From Omphiscola glabra (lineage: Eukaryota; Mollusca; Gastropoda; Lymnaeidae), in NCBI GenBank assembly GCA_964017045.1, contig OZ024797.1, positions 19,065,307 to 19,129,306 on the forward strand: 64,000 bases of DNA. Reading direction: 5' to 3'. The notes beneath the pieces were generated by a model. It saw only the letters and a list, made by a program, of their open reading frames with translations. It ran no database searches and was not told the DNA's origin. Positions within the stretch are counted from its first letter, which is position 1; each line of letters begins with the position of its first letter. Positions 33,069 through 43,726 of this stretch are shown one piece after another. A program made the translations under genes and the position numbers.

Positions 33069-33712
33069 TGGAGAGACTTCACACTAGAAAATTTAACTAA
33101 ACAGATATTACCGCAAATATGCAAACTTTTACTGGACTACCTCACACCCCCCTCCCACACACACACACAGTAACACCACTGGCGATGACAACGAGAGACC
33201 GAGTGAGAGAAAGGGGTGGGTGTTTGGAGGGGGAGGAGTGAGTGTTTGAGAGGAGAGTCATTTGTCTTTACGGGCTAAGGACCACTCATCAAAGCCAAAC
33301 TTAGCAGAAAAGAAAGTATTGAGTTAACCCCCACTCACCCATTTCAAAATTTACATGTGATCTGATACCTTCCTGCGGGGGTTCTCAAACATTTTCAATA
33401 TACGGTGTCACTGGTGTACATGATTTTTCTGTTGTACACCAAGTTTTCATCTGCAAATTTTTACTTTTTTTTTTTACAGAAATTTTACAGTTTCAGATGT
33501 CCATTGACAGTGGTTTGTAGTTGCCTTCCTATCATAAAACATATCCATGACTCCAGTGGTGTACCCTGACTTAAAACCGCCCAAGGCGAGCTCCCAAGCG
33601 TGCACACACACACCATTTATATGATGTAATTATAAACCCCGAAAGTGCCCTCATGTGTGCTGTCATTTGAGTTAAAATGTTCGAATACTTCGTGCGGCAC
33701 TTTTGTGCCACA
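33069..33712. other. Intergenic with possible hAT fragment
   Basis: No gene seen. GGGGGTTCTCAAACATTTTC at about 33379 resembles the left end of Charlie-type hAT elements, but I found no clean matching right end or target duplication. Confidence 0.35.
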
Positions 33713-33965
33713 GAGTTGAAGAAATTCTGCCTTATTCAGAGTTGAAGAAATTCTGCCTTATTCAGAGTTGAAGAAATTCTGCCTTATTCAGAGTTGAAGA
33801 AATTCTGCCTTATTCAGAGTTGATGAAATTCTGCCTTATTCAGAGTTGATGAAATTCTGCCTTTTTCAGAGTTGATGAAATTATGCCTTATTCAGAGTTG
33901 ATGAAGATATGCCTTATTCAGAGTTGATGAAATTATGTCTTATAGTTAGTGATATTATGCCTTAG
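33713..33965. repeat. 26 bp minisatellite (about 9 units)
   Basis: Units CAGAGTTGAAGAAATTCTGC then CTTATT. The first four are almost identical and later ones decay (GATGAAATTATG). Confidence 0.94.
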
Positions 33966-34242
33966 TTATTTGAAAGGATTGCACGGAGAAATTCAAATTA
34001 TCTTTCATTGAAATAAGACCAAAAAGATCTATGGGATTAAAACAACTGTGATGTGTTTGTATAACTAATCACTGGCTGAGTTCATATTAGCTACACGAGA
34101 TTTGGGGGGAAAGAAAAAAAAAAGAGGGGGGGGGGGGAACGGGAGATATGGGGGAGGAGAAGGGGGATAATACGCTGATAAGATGTGTACTCGATGGTTT
34201 TAATTTCTTCATCAAACGATATTCTAATGGCTTCTAATTTTC

Positions 34243-34375
34243 AAATGGCTTCCACTGATCTATGTGCTTCCACTGTTCTTTGGGCTTCCACTGTTCTATG
34301 TACTTCCACTGTTCTATGTGCTTCCACTGCTCTATGTGCTTCCACTGTTCTATGTGCTTCCACTGTTCTATCGGG
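34243..34375. repeat. 18 bp minisatellite (about 7 units)
   Basis: Units around GCTTCCACTGTTCTATGT. 18 is a multiple of three, so false frames appear on both strands. Confidence 0.93.
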
Positions 34376-34607
34376 GTCATGGGTTTAAGGTAGTTATTCT
34401 GATCGTATTGATATAACCCTGCCAATGCCCTCAGTCTCATGGGACAGATAAGGTGTTTGTCCCTACTGGAGCTTACAGTCCAGGGCCTTTTATGAAGCAG
34501 GTTTACCAAGCCCCCCCCCCCAACACCCCCCCCCCCAACTGAAACTTCTTTGGCAAATATCGATAATCCAAATTGATAAAAGGAGTTATTATACTATCAT
34601 TTTAAAA

Positions 34608-34752
34608 GAAAATGTTACAACTATGTTAAGACTGTCTTACAAATGTGCACAATTAAGAAAATGTTACAACTATGTTAAGACTGTCTTACAAATGTGCACA
34701 AATAAGAAAATGTTACAACTATGTTAAGACTGTCTTACAAATGTGCACAAAC
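34608..34752. repeat. 49 bp tandem repeat (3 units)
   Basis: Three nearly perfect copies containing GAAAATGTTACAACTATGTT then AAGACTGTCTTACAAATGTG. Poly(C) runs lie shortly before (about 34510-34540) and after (34981-34995). Confidence 0.95.
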
Positions 34753-35174
34753 TCCGCACAGCCAATCAGTTATTTACGTAACCCACAGTGTAACAATTGG
34801 AAGTAAACTGAACTTCAGTGTTAGCTGGGTGTGTGGCAATTCATCGCTTGACAACAAACACGGATTAAATAAGATAATCTACCAAAGCTAGTAGGGTCAC
34901 AAAATGTAACTATCCTTCACCTGAAGAACTATTTGAAGAAAATGTTGTTGTAAAACTAGAAAAGTTGTAGGATGGCAGCACCCCCCCCCCCCCCCACCAA
35001 CTTCATCACAAATAACTAAGATCAATTCGATCAGGGCGAATTTTTTCTCTTAAAGTTAGGACCGACAGATGGACAAATTATTTTGTTCCCGCAGTCTGTG
35101 AGAATTTACCTACGTGCCCCCACCCCAGCTGATTTCTACCTACAGAAATACTTAAATTGCCTCGTATCTAAATT

Positions 35175-35313
35175 GTAAAATGTTGTCTAGGTTAAAATAT
35201 ATATTTATTCATGTGCTGAAAACGCATCCGCATATGTACGTATGTACGATGTAATAAAAAAAGAAATATTTCCATTTACTTGGATCAATAAAAGAATATT
35301 ACCTGATCTTGAT
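35175..35313 (+). mobile_element. LINE/SINE 3' tail fragment, copy 2
   Basis: Shares with 19899-20020 the series AAATGTTGTCTAGG, ATTCATGTGCTGAAAA, GTAATAAAAAAAG and TTGGATCAATAAAAG, in the same order and orientation. Ends in a degenerate ATTACCTGATCTTGATG tail. Confidence 0.6.
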
Positions 35314-35534
35314 GTATTAATTTTTGAAAAAAACCAAACAAACTTAAAATTATATAGCGTGTCTTTTTTATTAATTGATTATTATGGGGAAAACATTTTT
35401 AAAAACTTTTTCAGATACTTTTTCCAATGGAAACAAATCAATGCATATATTTCTACAACAAGATTTAATATATTTATTTGTTGATTAGCTAAAACAAATG
35501 AATAATTCGCAAGGGTGGGGGTTGGCTGTGAATG

Positions 35535-35707
35535 CAGTGGCGTAGCGATGGGGGGGGGGGCAAGGGGGGCATCATGCCCCGGGCGCTACTCACAAAGGGG
35601 CGCCAAATGGTATATTTTACATTTTAGATTGCATGGTTTTCGAATAGGGGGGGGGGCGCTAAAAAGGTATTGTGCCCCGGGCGCGAGTTAAGCTCGCTAC
35701 GCCACTG
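35535..35707. mobile_element. hAT-like MITE, CAGTGGCGTAGC family, copy 2
   Basis: Termini CAGTGGCGTAGCGATG and CTCGCTACGCCACTG. Flanks TGTGAATG (35527-35534) and TGTGAACG (35708-35715) give an 8 bp duplication with one mismatch. The interior (CATGCCCCGGGCGCTACTCA, AGGGGCGCCAAATGGTATAT, GCCCCGGGCGC) is the reverse complement of the copy at 6724-6888. Confidence 0.93.
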
Positions 35708-36261
35708 TGTGAACGTATGTGTCACGATGGTATACTATTATATTTACACACATTCACATCTCTTCTTCTTCTATATCTTGAGGACCCACGATCAATGTGT
35801 TGATCTTTCTGGCTCATGGGTTTGTCAATTGTTAAGTTAAAGTAAGTTTTCAATCGCGTTTTTTGTTGTTTTTGGTTTGTTTCATTATTGTATAACTTCC
35901 TCAGCTAGTATATGACGCTAGTATTTAACGAAAAATCATTTTAAATTCATTGATAATTTATAATTACAAAACTGACAATGGAAATAAGAAACGGATAAAT
36001 TTTGATTTTTTTGGTTATTTTACAAAAAGGAGATGACAATTTATGGGAACAATTTTATATAAATGTCATTAGTAACAAAACTTTTGTGAAGATGGATGAA
36101 ACAGTTTATTTAGGTCTAAATGGTTGTTAGGGAGTGAACTAAGATGGATGAAACAGTGTATTTAGGTCTAAAAGCTTGCTATGGAGTGAATATTCCAGAT
36201 CAGTAGGGGGGGGGGGGGTTTCTAGATTATGTGCCACCCTGGGGTAGAACACAGTGCTCCC
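35708..36261. other. AT-rich intergenic, no gene seen
   Basis: A short near-duplicate (AAGATGGATGAAACAGT-TATTTAGGTCTAAA) lies at about 36091 and 36141. A poly(G) run lies near 36208. Confidence 0.5.
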
Positions 36262-36512
36262 CACTCACAGTTACTAACTCACCCCTGCTACATCTCCCAT
36301 TAACTCACCCCTGCTACTCTCCCATTAACTCACCCCTGCTACATCTCCCAATAACTCACCTCTGCTACATCTCCCACTAACTCACCTCTGCTACATCTCC
36401 CACTAACTCACCTCTGCTACATCTCACACTAACTCACCCCTGCTACATCTCCCACTAACTCAACCCTGCTACATCTCACACTAACTCACCTCTGCTACAT
36501 CTCCCCACTGAC
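36262..36512. repeat. 26 bp minisatellite (about 9 units)
   Basis: Units around CTAACTCACCTCTGCTACAT then CTCCCA, with short deletions in some. Confidence 0.93.
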
Positions 36513-37611
36513 TCAATTCTGATAATGATATTAAATAGCACTATCATATCTCTATCAATAAAATGTCATACATATGAACCTCTTATTTTAAACATTTCCG
36601 ATCAAGTCAGTTTCCACGCTATCTAAACATTAATTAACCAATAATCCCACCATAAACCATGAGCGAGTGCTATTTATACCAACTTTATCCCAGATAGAAT
36701 TCTTCCCTTTGTTGCAAGCAACCACGTCACTCCACGTGAGCGCAATACAAAATAACCGGACAAAAAAAAATTGTGAGGATTTTAGGCGCAGTCGAGCGAG
36801 GGAACGAAATTGAATACACACCAACTATGGCAGGAAGAAAGTATACGACTTAAGACTGACGGCGCGAGTGTAGGAGGAGTGCCGATGTCTCGTGTAGTGC
36901 TCCGAACATTACATTGTAACACACGTAGCACGGGGAAATATGCTCGGCGCTTCCTAGTAAAAGAAGAAATAATTTAAAAAAAACAAAAACAACAAACAAC
37001 ACGAGTAAATAAATTGTCAAAGTGAAGAGCGGTATCTGTGAAGTACAAATAAATGAAGCAAAATTAATTGTCTGTACTGTGTGGAATTACTCACATGGCA
37101 TCTCATGTCTCCGGGCGAGAAATATCTCCACACAACATCTTCCGAGATAACAATCAGCTAAGAATCCGAGAATCTCTCTGCGTCTGCCAGCAGCAGCCGA
37201 GTTTTAAAACTAAAAGTTTTCCCCCTCAAGAGACTTCACAGGGCGAAAAAAAAGGTGGGGGAACGAGCAGGCTGTGAGAGGGGCTCGCCTCGCGTTGTCT
37301 GACTGGCTCTTAGCCTCAGCGGGAGGCCACGAGGCGTGGACAGCGGCTCGAGTTCGTCTACTTTCTTTACAGGAGCATATCCTCATTATCATCTCTATGG
37401 ATTTATAGTGGAGGTGTTTCAAAATTTACTTTAAAACTTTTAATTCTAAGTTTAATAAATTGACTAATTGAAAGTTAAAACAAATTTACAATTTCGAATG
37501 TAGTGACGAGATTGTCCCCCACGTTGTATTCGAGTGTGTTGACGATATCATGTCGTAAACCGCTTCTTCACAAGCGTAGCACTGAGTGGCGATGTAGTGG
37601 GACACGAATGT
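36513..37611. other. Intergenic, GC-richer patch, no gene recognised
   Basis: Around 36660-36960 and 37090-37380 the sequence is richer in CpG than its flanks and could hold a promoter or non-coding exon. No open frame resembles a known protein. Confidence 0.35.
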
Positions 37612-38195
37612 CGTAATCCTAACAATGGGCTTAACTCAATGTGTGGATCAAACGTCACAATCTTAACAATGGGCTTAACTCAATGTGTGGATCAAACGTC
37701 ACAATCCTAACAATGGGCTTAACTCAATGTGAGGATCAAACGTCACAATCCTAACAATGGGCTTTACTCAATGTGTGGATCAAACGTCACAATCCTAACA
37801 ATGGGCTTAACTCAATGTGTGGATCAAACGTCACAATCCTAACAATGGGCTTAACTCAATGTGTGGATCAAACGTCACAATCCTAACAATGGGCTGAACT
37901 CAATGTGTGGATCAAACGTCACAATCCTAACAATGGGCTTAATTCAATGTGTGGATCAAACGTCACAATCCTAGCAATAGGCTTAACTCAATGTGTGGAT
38001 CAAACGTCACAATCCTAACAATGGTGGGATTAAGCCAATCTTATACTCAAACGTCATAATCCTAAAAATGGGATAAAGTCAATCTGTGAGTCAAACGTCA
38101 TTATACTAACAGTGGGATAAAGTCAATCTGTGAGTCAAACGTCATTATACTAACAGTGGGATAAAGTCAATCTGTGAGTCAAACGTCATAATGCT
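37612..38195. repeat. 44 bp minisatellite (about 13 units, two subtypes)
   Basis: Left subtype (to about 38025): CACAATCCTAACAATGGGCT then TAACTCAATGTGTGGATCAA, ACGT. Right subtype (from about 38045): GTGGGATAAAGTCAATCTGT then GAGTCAAACGTCATTATACT. Both are 44 bp and share AAACGTCA-AAT-CTAACA-TGGG, so one derives from the other with sharp separation. Confidence 0.94.
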
Positions 38196-39020
38196 AACGA
38201 TGGAAGTAAGGCCATGCTGGACCAAAGCCAAGACAAATGAAACCTTTCTAATTCAAATGGATGACCACCCTGACAGACATTTCCCTTGCCTGAGTGGGCT
38301 AGAGTGCCCAGTCGATGACGTCACTGCACACGGATGACATCCAGGTAATCCTTACCATTTCTCCCCCACCCCCACGTTCCCGTCCCCAAAAGAAAATCCC
38401 CCCCCCCCCACTTTTCCAGGGCAGTTCACCCTCCCCACCCACTTCATCCAACAACACGTAGGTCTAGAATAATTTTAACTCAAATTACTTAACAGAGATA
38501 GGGGTCTATATCTTTGAATGACAGGAATCTCTGTTGAGAGAAAATAGTTTATAAAAATGGCATGCCCACATGTTGTTGCTCGTATTTTGAATTACCAAAT
38601 AAGCGTCCCCCCCCCCCCCCCCGAAGAGTCTGACGGTAGCGGTTCGAGTCCATCTAACAGTTCCACTCAATATTTTCCGGAGTCGAGATGATGTCGAGTG
38701 TTTTTATCCCCCCTCAGCCGATTGTTCCAGTTACCATTTGTAACGACAGCGCCGGGCGGGTGGAGGCCAGCAGACGTGCGATTCGTGTGCGCGGAGCGTG
38801 AAGGATCACGAGAGACAGGGTCAGCCATGCAAGGTGGGCTGCATTATAAGGCGGCTCCTCGGGTTGTTATTCTTCGGTCTGGACATCGGGCGAGAAGCTC
38901 TGATGACCACTGTGTTAGGCGCGGCTCGGCTTAGCAGTTGGTCGTCTGCCCGTGGTGCTGAACGGTTTTCAACAATAGCGGTTTTTTAATTATTTTTGTT
39001 CAGCGGCGTTGTTCTGTAAG
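38196..39020. other. Intergenic, no gene recognised
   Basis: Poly(C) runs lie near 38399 and at 38607-38622. A GC-rich piece (38640-38960) contains a B-box-like GGTTCGAGTCC but no A box. Short open frames (78 aa) are unsupported. Confidence 0.4.
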
Positions 39021-39440
39021 GTTTGACGGGTTTACCAAATGCTATAGTAGGTTTACTGAATGGTTTGTAGGTTTATGGAATGTTTTTGTAGGTTTACTGA
39101 ATGGTTTTGTAGGTTTATGGAATGGTTTTGTAGGGAATGGTTTAATCGGGTTTATGGAATGGTTTTGTAGGTTTACTGAATGGTTTTGTAGATTTGCTGA
39201 ATGGTTTTGTAGGTTTACTGAATGGTTTTGTAGGTTTACGGAATGGTTTTGTAGGTTTATTAAATGGTTTTGTAGGTTTACTTAATGATTTTGTAGGTTT
39301 ACTGAATGGTTTTGTAGGTTTACTGAATGGTTTTGTAGGTTTACTGAATGGTTTTGTAGGTTTACGGAATTGTTTTGTAGGTTTATGAAAGGGTTTTAAA
39401 GGGTTAACTGAAGGGTTTTGTAGATTTAATAAATGGTTTG
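39021..39440. repeat. 21 bp minisatellite (about 20 units)
   Basis: Units around TTTACTGAATGGTTTTGTAG then G. Both strands stay open because 21 is a multiple of three (GLLNGFV and KPTKPFS artefact repeats). Confidence 0.95.
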
Positions 39441-39496
39441 ACAGGTTAACTGAATTGGGTGCCAGGTTTACTGGTTTGTAGGAAAGGTTTAACATT

Positions 39497-40198
39497 TAAT
39501 AAATGGTTTAATAGGTTTACTGATTGGTTAAATATGCTCAATGAATGGTTTGATAGGTTTGCTGATTGGTTAAATATGCTCAATGAATGGTTTGATAGGT
39601 TTGCTGATTGGTAAAATATGTTCAATGAATGGTTTGATAGGTTTGCTGATTGGTTAAATATGCTCAATGAATGGTTTGATAGGTTTGCTGATTGGTTAAA
39701 TATGTTCAATGAATGGTTTAATAGGTTTACTGATTGGTTAAATATGTTCAATGAATGGTTTGATAGGTTTGCTGATTGGTTAAATATGTTCAATGAATGG
39801 TTTAATAGGTTTACTGATTGGTTAAATATGTTCAATGAATGGTTTGATAGGTTTGCTGATTGGTTAAATATGCTCAATGAATGGTTTGATAGGTTTGCTG
39901 ATTGGTTAAATATGCTCAATGAATGGTTTGATAGGTTTGCTGATTGGTTAAATATGCTCAATGAATGGTTTGATAGGTTTGCTGATTGGTTAAATATGTT
40001 CAATGAATGGTTTAATAGGTTTACTGATTGGTTAAAAATGTTCAATGAATGGTTTGATAGGTTTGCTGATTGGTTAAATATGTTCAATGAATGGTTTAAT
40101 AGGTTTACTGATTGGTTAAATATGTTCAATGAATGGTTTGATAGGTTTACTGATTGGTTAAATATGTTCAATGAATGGTTTGATAGGTTTTCTGAATA
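39497..40198. repeat. 42 bp minisatellite (about 16 units), related to the adjacent 21 bp array
   Basis: Units of 42 bp: TTAAATATGTTCAATGAATG then GTTTGATAGGTTTGCTGATT, GG. Two 21 bp halves each resemble the neighbouring array (TTTACTGAATGG...TAGG), so this looks like a dimerised and diverged daughter array. GATAGGTTTGCTG and AATAGGTTTACTG types alternate in places. It leaves a 193-codon plus-strand frame of a 14-residue amphipathic motif (NEWFDRFADWLNMF) and a 241-codon minus-strand frame. Neither has supporting context. Confidence 0.95.
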
Positions 40199-40230
40199 GT
40201 TTCTTTATTTAAACAAAATTATTTCCTTTT

Positions 40231-41160
40231 ATACTAACTTCGCTCTTGTTCGTGGCTGGCTGGCAAAATTTTCGTACGGCTAATTGACCCACTTTCAGTC
40301 AACCTAACATCCTGAAACTTAGCAGATTGACCCGCTGCCGCTACCGATGACAACACATTCTGTCAAATTTTCAGTCCACACCCCCAAGAATCAGTTTTTT
40401 TCCCCTGTTTTTCAAGGGGAAGATGAAAGCAATTTGATGACAATGATTTCACGAAATAAAATTCTGGATCACTACGCTAAATGAGATTCTTGTTACGACC
40501 TGGATCGTTAATGAATTCTGGTTTGGCGGCATGGTGACTGTGATATGTTTTGTTAGCGCAAGATTGTGGGGTCAGAGGTGAAATTGGTTCGGGTTGAGCA
40601 ATTAGTGTAGCTGGGTGGGGGTGAACAGACGGAGGGGATAAAAGCTGTGAGCTGGGTAGTTGGGTTAGTAGACCCAGGAGGTAGTTGACAGAGAGTAGAG
40701 CCAGTCGTAGAGACAAGAGTTAGTAGAGACAGTAGTAGTAGAGCCAGGAGTAGTAGAGCCAGAGTAGATCGTTAGAGTTAGTGTAGAGTCGAGAGTAGTA
40801 AGACAGATAGTAGATTAGTTAGAGTCATTGTAGGGCTTGTTGCCTGAGTATGCTGTTTTACTGCGAGATATATTTGTGTAACAAGTGTATAGTTTAGTAT
40901 ATAGTAATAAACACATAATTTACTTTGGACACTGTTGTTGGTCATTATTGTGAACCTTGGCGTGACAGAGGATATTCGTCAACCTTGTAGAAGACCCTAG
41001 ACTAACGGAAACAGACTATAACAATTTTAGCAAACAAAAAAAACACAAAAATTAATAAAATATCGCCAGTTCCTTTGATGCACAAAATTTTCTTTTGTGT
41101 TTCTGAAATTGTTTTAAAATAAATCTGCGATGTAAAAGGTGATGGGTCATTAGGCTTTTA
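40231..41160 (+). repeat. Dispersed repeat copy 1, split by a solo LTR
   Basis: Segments 40231-40490 and about 41024-41160 align in order with 41565-41960. Shared blocks include ACGGCTAATTG, CCCACTTTC, GATGACAACAC, TTTTTCAAGGGGAAGATGAA, GATTTCACGAAATAAAATTC and AATGAGATTCT. The two halves are separated exactly at the LTR boundaries. The element type is unknown. Confidence 0.75.
40491..41023 (+). mobile_element. Probable solo LTR (533 bp)
   Basis: Begins TGTTACGACC and ends CTATAACA, with TG/CA ends and TGTTA/TAACA inverted tips. Flanks ATTCT (40486-40490) and ATTTT (41024-41028) suggest a 5 bp duplication with one mismatch. It interrupts a repeat that is intact at 41565-41960. Promoter-like GATAAAAG lies at 40637-40644 and the polyadenylation signal AATAAA at 40906-40911. 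No gag-pol sequence is attached, so it would be a recombined remnant. Confidence 0.72.
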
Positions 41161-41293
41161 TTATAGTTCAGGGCGTGAACAAAAATGTGGGGTTGCTAGC
41201 CTTGGGGGGAGGGAGCACTCACTGGGATTCGTATAAAGTGCTTTACTTGTATACATGTTTTGTCAAATGAGCAGTCCCACCCATTACTCAATA

Positions 41294-41490
41294 CAGCGGT
41301 TCTCAACCTGTGGGTCGCGACCCCTTTGGGGGTCGAATGACTCTTTCACCGGGGTCGCGTAAGACCATCGGAAGACACATATACCCTACAGTTATAAAGT
41401 AGCAATGAAAATAATTTTGTGTTTGGGGGTCGCCACAACTTGAGGAACTGTATTAAAGGGTCGCGGCATTAGGAAGGTTGAGAACCACTG
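41294..41490 (+). mobile_element. SPIN-like hAT MITE, copy 3 (197 bp)
   Basis: Begins CAGCGGTTCTCAACCTGTGG and ends AGGTTGAGAACCACTG. Perfect 8 bp duplications ACTCAATA lie at 41286-41293 and 41491-41498. The interior matches copies 1 and 2 without large gaps. Of the three, this copy has the best-preserved termini. Confidence 0.95.
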
Positions 41491-41564
41491 ACTCAATATG
41501 ACACGTTACAAGGGATTTACGCGCACAGCCGTTGCTTTTAGGGCTTGTTTAATTAAATCCTTTA

Positions 41565-41960
41565 CATCAAATTCGCTTTTACTGTTGTGCTTCTGGGTGG
41601 GTGTCAAAATATTCCGACGGCTAATTGGCCCACTTTCCGTCTACATATTGATCTGAAACTTGGCACATAGACGCGCTGACGATGACAACACGTCCTGTTT
41701 AATGTTTAGCCCAACCTTTCCACACCCAACCACCAGCAAAAAAGTTTTTTCCATTTTTTTCAAGGGGAAGATGAAGGAAGTATGATGACCATGATTTCAC
41801 GAAATAAAATTCCCGATAAGTCCGCTCAATGAGATTCTTTTTTAAAAAAAATTACCTCAATTTCGTTTGGTGCGTGATATTTTCATTTTTCCCCAGAAAT
41901 AGTTGCCGTAATAAATCTACAGCGTTTAAAAAAAAGGGCGGGGCATTAGAATATTTATAT
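41565..41960 (+). repeat. Dispersed repeat copy 2 (uninterrupted)
   Basis: Direct-orientation counterpart of 40231-41160 without the LTR. Conserved blocks are listed there. No terminal inverted repeats or coding sequence were recognised. Confidence 0.72.
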
Positions 41961-42019
41961 AAAATAAATAGATACAAAGGATTTGTGCGAAAAACTTTTT
42001 TTTTTTTTTTGAAGTACTT

Positions 42020-42690
42020 TCCACCTATCTTTCGTTTCATTCTTTTCTTTCTTTCTCGCTTTTCCTTTCTGTCTTTCTTTCGTTTTCCCCCATTTTATCT
42101 TTATTTCATTCACTCTCCCTCCTTATATCCTTTCGTTCCTTCGTTTTACTTTTTTTCTTCTTCTGTCTTCCTTGCTCCGTCTCTTTATTTCGTTCCTATA
42201 TTTCCGTCTTTTTTTTTTCATTTCTTTTCTGTTTTCTTTCTTCTTTCTCTCTTATTTTTATTACTTTTTCTCTCTCTTTTTCCTTTTTTTCCTTTTTAAA
42301 TTTTGTTTCTTCTTTCTTTCTTTCATCCTTCACACACGCTCTTTCTCTTTGTTTCCTTTCTTCCCCGTTTATTTAAAGTTCTTTCAGTTCTTATTTCTTT
42401 CTGTCTCTCTTCTTTTCTTTCTCTCTTTCCTCTTTCCTTCTCTATTTCTTTGTACTTTCTGGTCTCTTTCTCTTTTTATTTATCTCTCTCGCTCTCTCTC
42501 TTCTTTTCTTTCTTTCTGACTTTTCTTTCTTTATTCACCTTTTCTATCTCGCTCTCTCTCTCTCTCTATCTATTTCTTTCCTTTCTTTCTTCCTTTTAAA
42601 TTTATTTATTTTCTTCTTTCTTATTGATTTTCTTCTTTCTTTATGCCTTTCTCTCCCTCTCTCTTTTTTCTTTCTTTCTTTTATTCCTTG
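42020..42690. repeat. Polypyrimidine (CTTT-rich) tract, about 670 bp
   Basis: Nearly all C/T on the plus strand, made of irregular CTTT, TCTC and TTTCC blocks. The Phe/Ser/Leu-rich frames of up to 156 aa are artefacts of composition. Long mirror-like pyrimidine tracts can adopt triplex structures; that is inference. Confidence 0.92.
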
Positions 42691-43184
42691 GTTCGTATAT
42701 CTTTTTCAGCTAGGTTTCGCCACTCCATAACAGTAAAAAAAACTAAATCCTTCTTTCTTAAAAAAAAATATTGAGTCAGTTTTTAAAGTGTCCTTAACTT
42801 CTTAGCCAGCCCTTCAGGACCTCACGTTTTTTTTAAAACGTGTTTATTTAATATCGAATGTGGAAGAAAAAAAATGAAAAATGAAAAAAAAATTGAATAA
42901 GGGAGATAAAGGAAAAAAAAAGGAGAGAAAAGGTAAAGGGACGTCATAAATTATTGTTCAAGTCTAAAAACTGAAATCTCTCCACGTCAACTCTATGTAG
43001 TATTTGGGTAATTCGAGTCTTTGACGAAAGGCCTGCAAGTTCGTAGGCAAGACGAAAGCTGAGACGGCAAAGGGGAACATTTTTGTGTTAATTGACGGCT
43101 TCCAGTGTTATTTTCTCGGGGAAAGGTAAACATTGAAGTCGACGCCATTCTTTCATTGTCTGAGGCCATCCTCCCCATGGGCAG

Positions 43185-43500
43185 GCCCGTAGTCATAGTT
43201 CCGGGGAGGGGGGAGAATCCTCTCTATGGGCAAGCCCGTAATTGTGGCCGGATTTGGGGGAAATTCTCTATAGGCAGGCCCGTAATCATAGCCGATTGGG
43301 TGGGGGGGGGGGGCATCCTATATATGGACAGGTCCATAATCGTAGTTTTCGGGTGGGGGGAATCCTCTCAATGGGCAGGCCCGTAATCGTAGCCTTTGGG
43401 GGGGGGGGGGGGGATCCTCTCCATTAGAAGCCAATAATCGTATTGGTAGGGTTGGGATGGGGGACTCTATATGTGCAGGCCTGCAATCATAGCCGACCTG
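43185..43500. repeat. G-rich degenerate minisatellite, about 60 bp unit
   Basis: Five units around GGCAGGCCCGTAATCATAGC followed by a poly(G)-rich stretch and ATCCTCTCTATG. G runs of 5-15 vary between units. Confidence 0.85.
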
Positions 43501-43544
43501 GTAGGGGGCAGTGTTGCTTTCAGACAATTTTAAGTTGTCCCTTA

Positions 43545-43726
43545 GGTTCAGTTCACACGGTCAAACTTTCCTACAAGCATTTGATGCAATTCGTGTATGA
43601 AGCCTTGTCACAACTTTCAAATTACTATTTGATCCAATTTTCCCCCCCCCCCCCCAAAAAAAACACGCACAAAATAGTGCGTTCATACAACAATTTGACG
43701 CGAAATTTGATCGTGTGAACTGACGC
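43545..43726. mobile_element. Short TIR element with TA flanks (182 bp)
   Basis: Left GGTTCAGTTCACACGGTCAAA and right inverted GCGTCAGTTCACACGATCAAA are flanked by TA on both sides (43543-43544 and 43727-43728). Inner arms (CATTTGATGCAATTCGTGTA versus CAAATTGTTGTATGAACGC) also partly pair. The TA flank would suit a Tc1/mariner or ISL2EU-type element, but the superfamily is not certain. Confidence 0.75.

Noticed and set aside
38640..38670. tRNA-like B box GGTTCGAGTCC
   Set aside because: No A box at the correct distance upstream (a poly(C) run is there) and no cloverleaf could be drawn.
39446..40199. Open frames of 193 and 241 codons on opposite strands
   Set aside because: They lie wholly in 42 bp and 21 bp tandem repeats. 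Any stop-free unit with a length divisible by three gives such frames, and there is no signal peptide, unique flank or domain.
41829..42599. Phe/Ser/Leu-rich frames up to 156 aa that look like membrane proteins
   Set aside because: Composition artefact of a polypyrimidine tract. Different frames are all similarly open.
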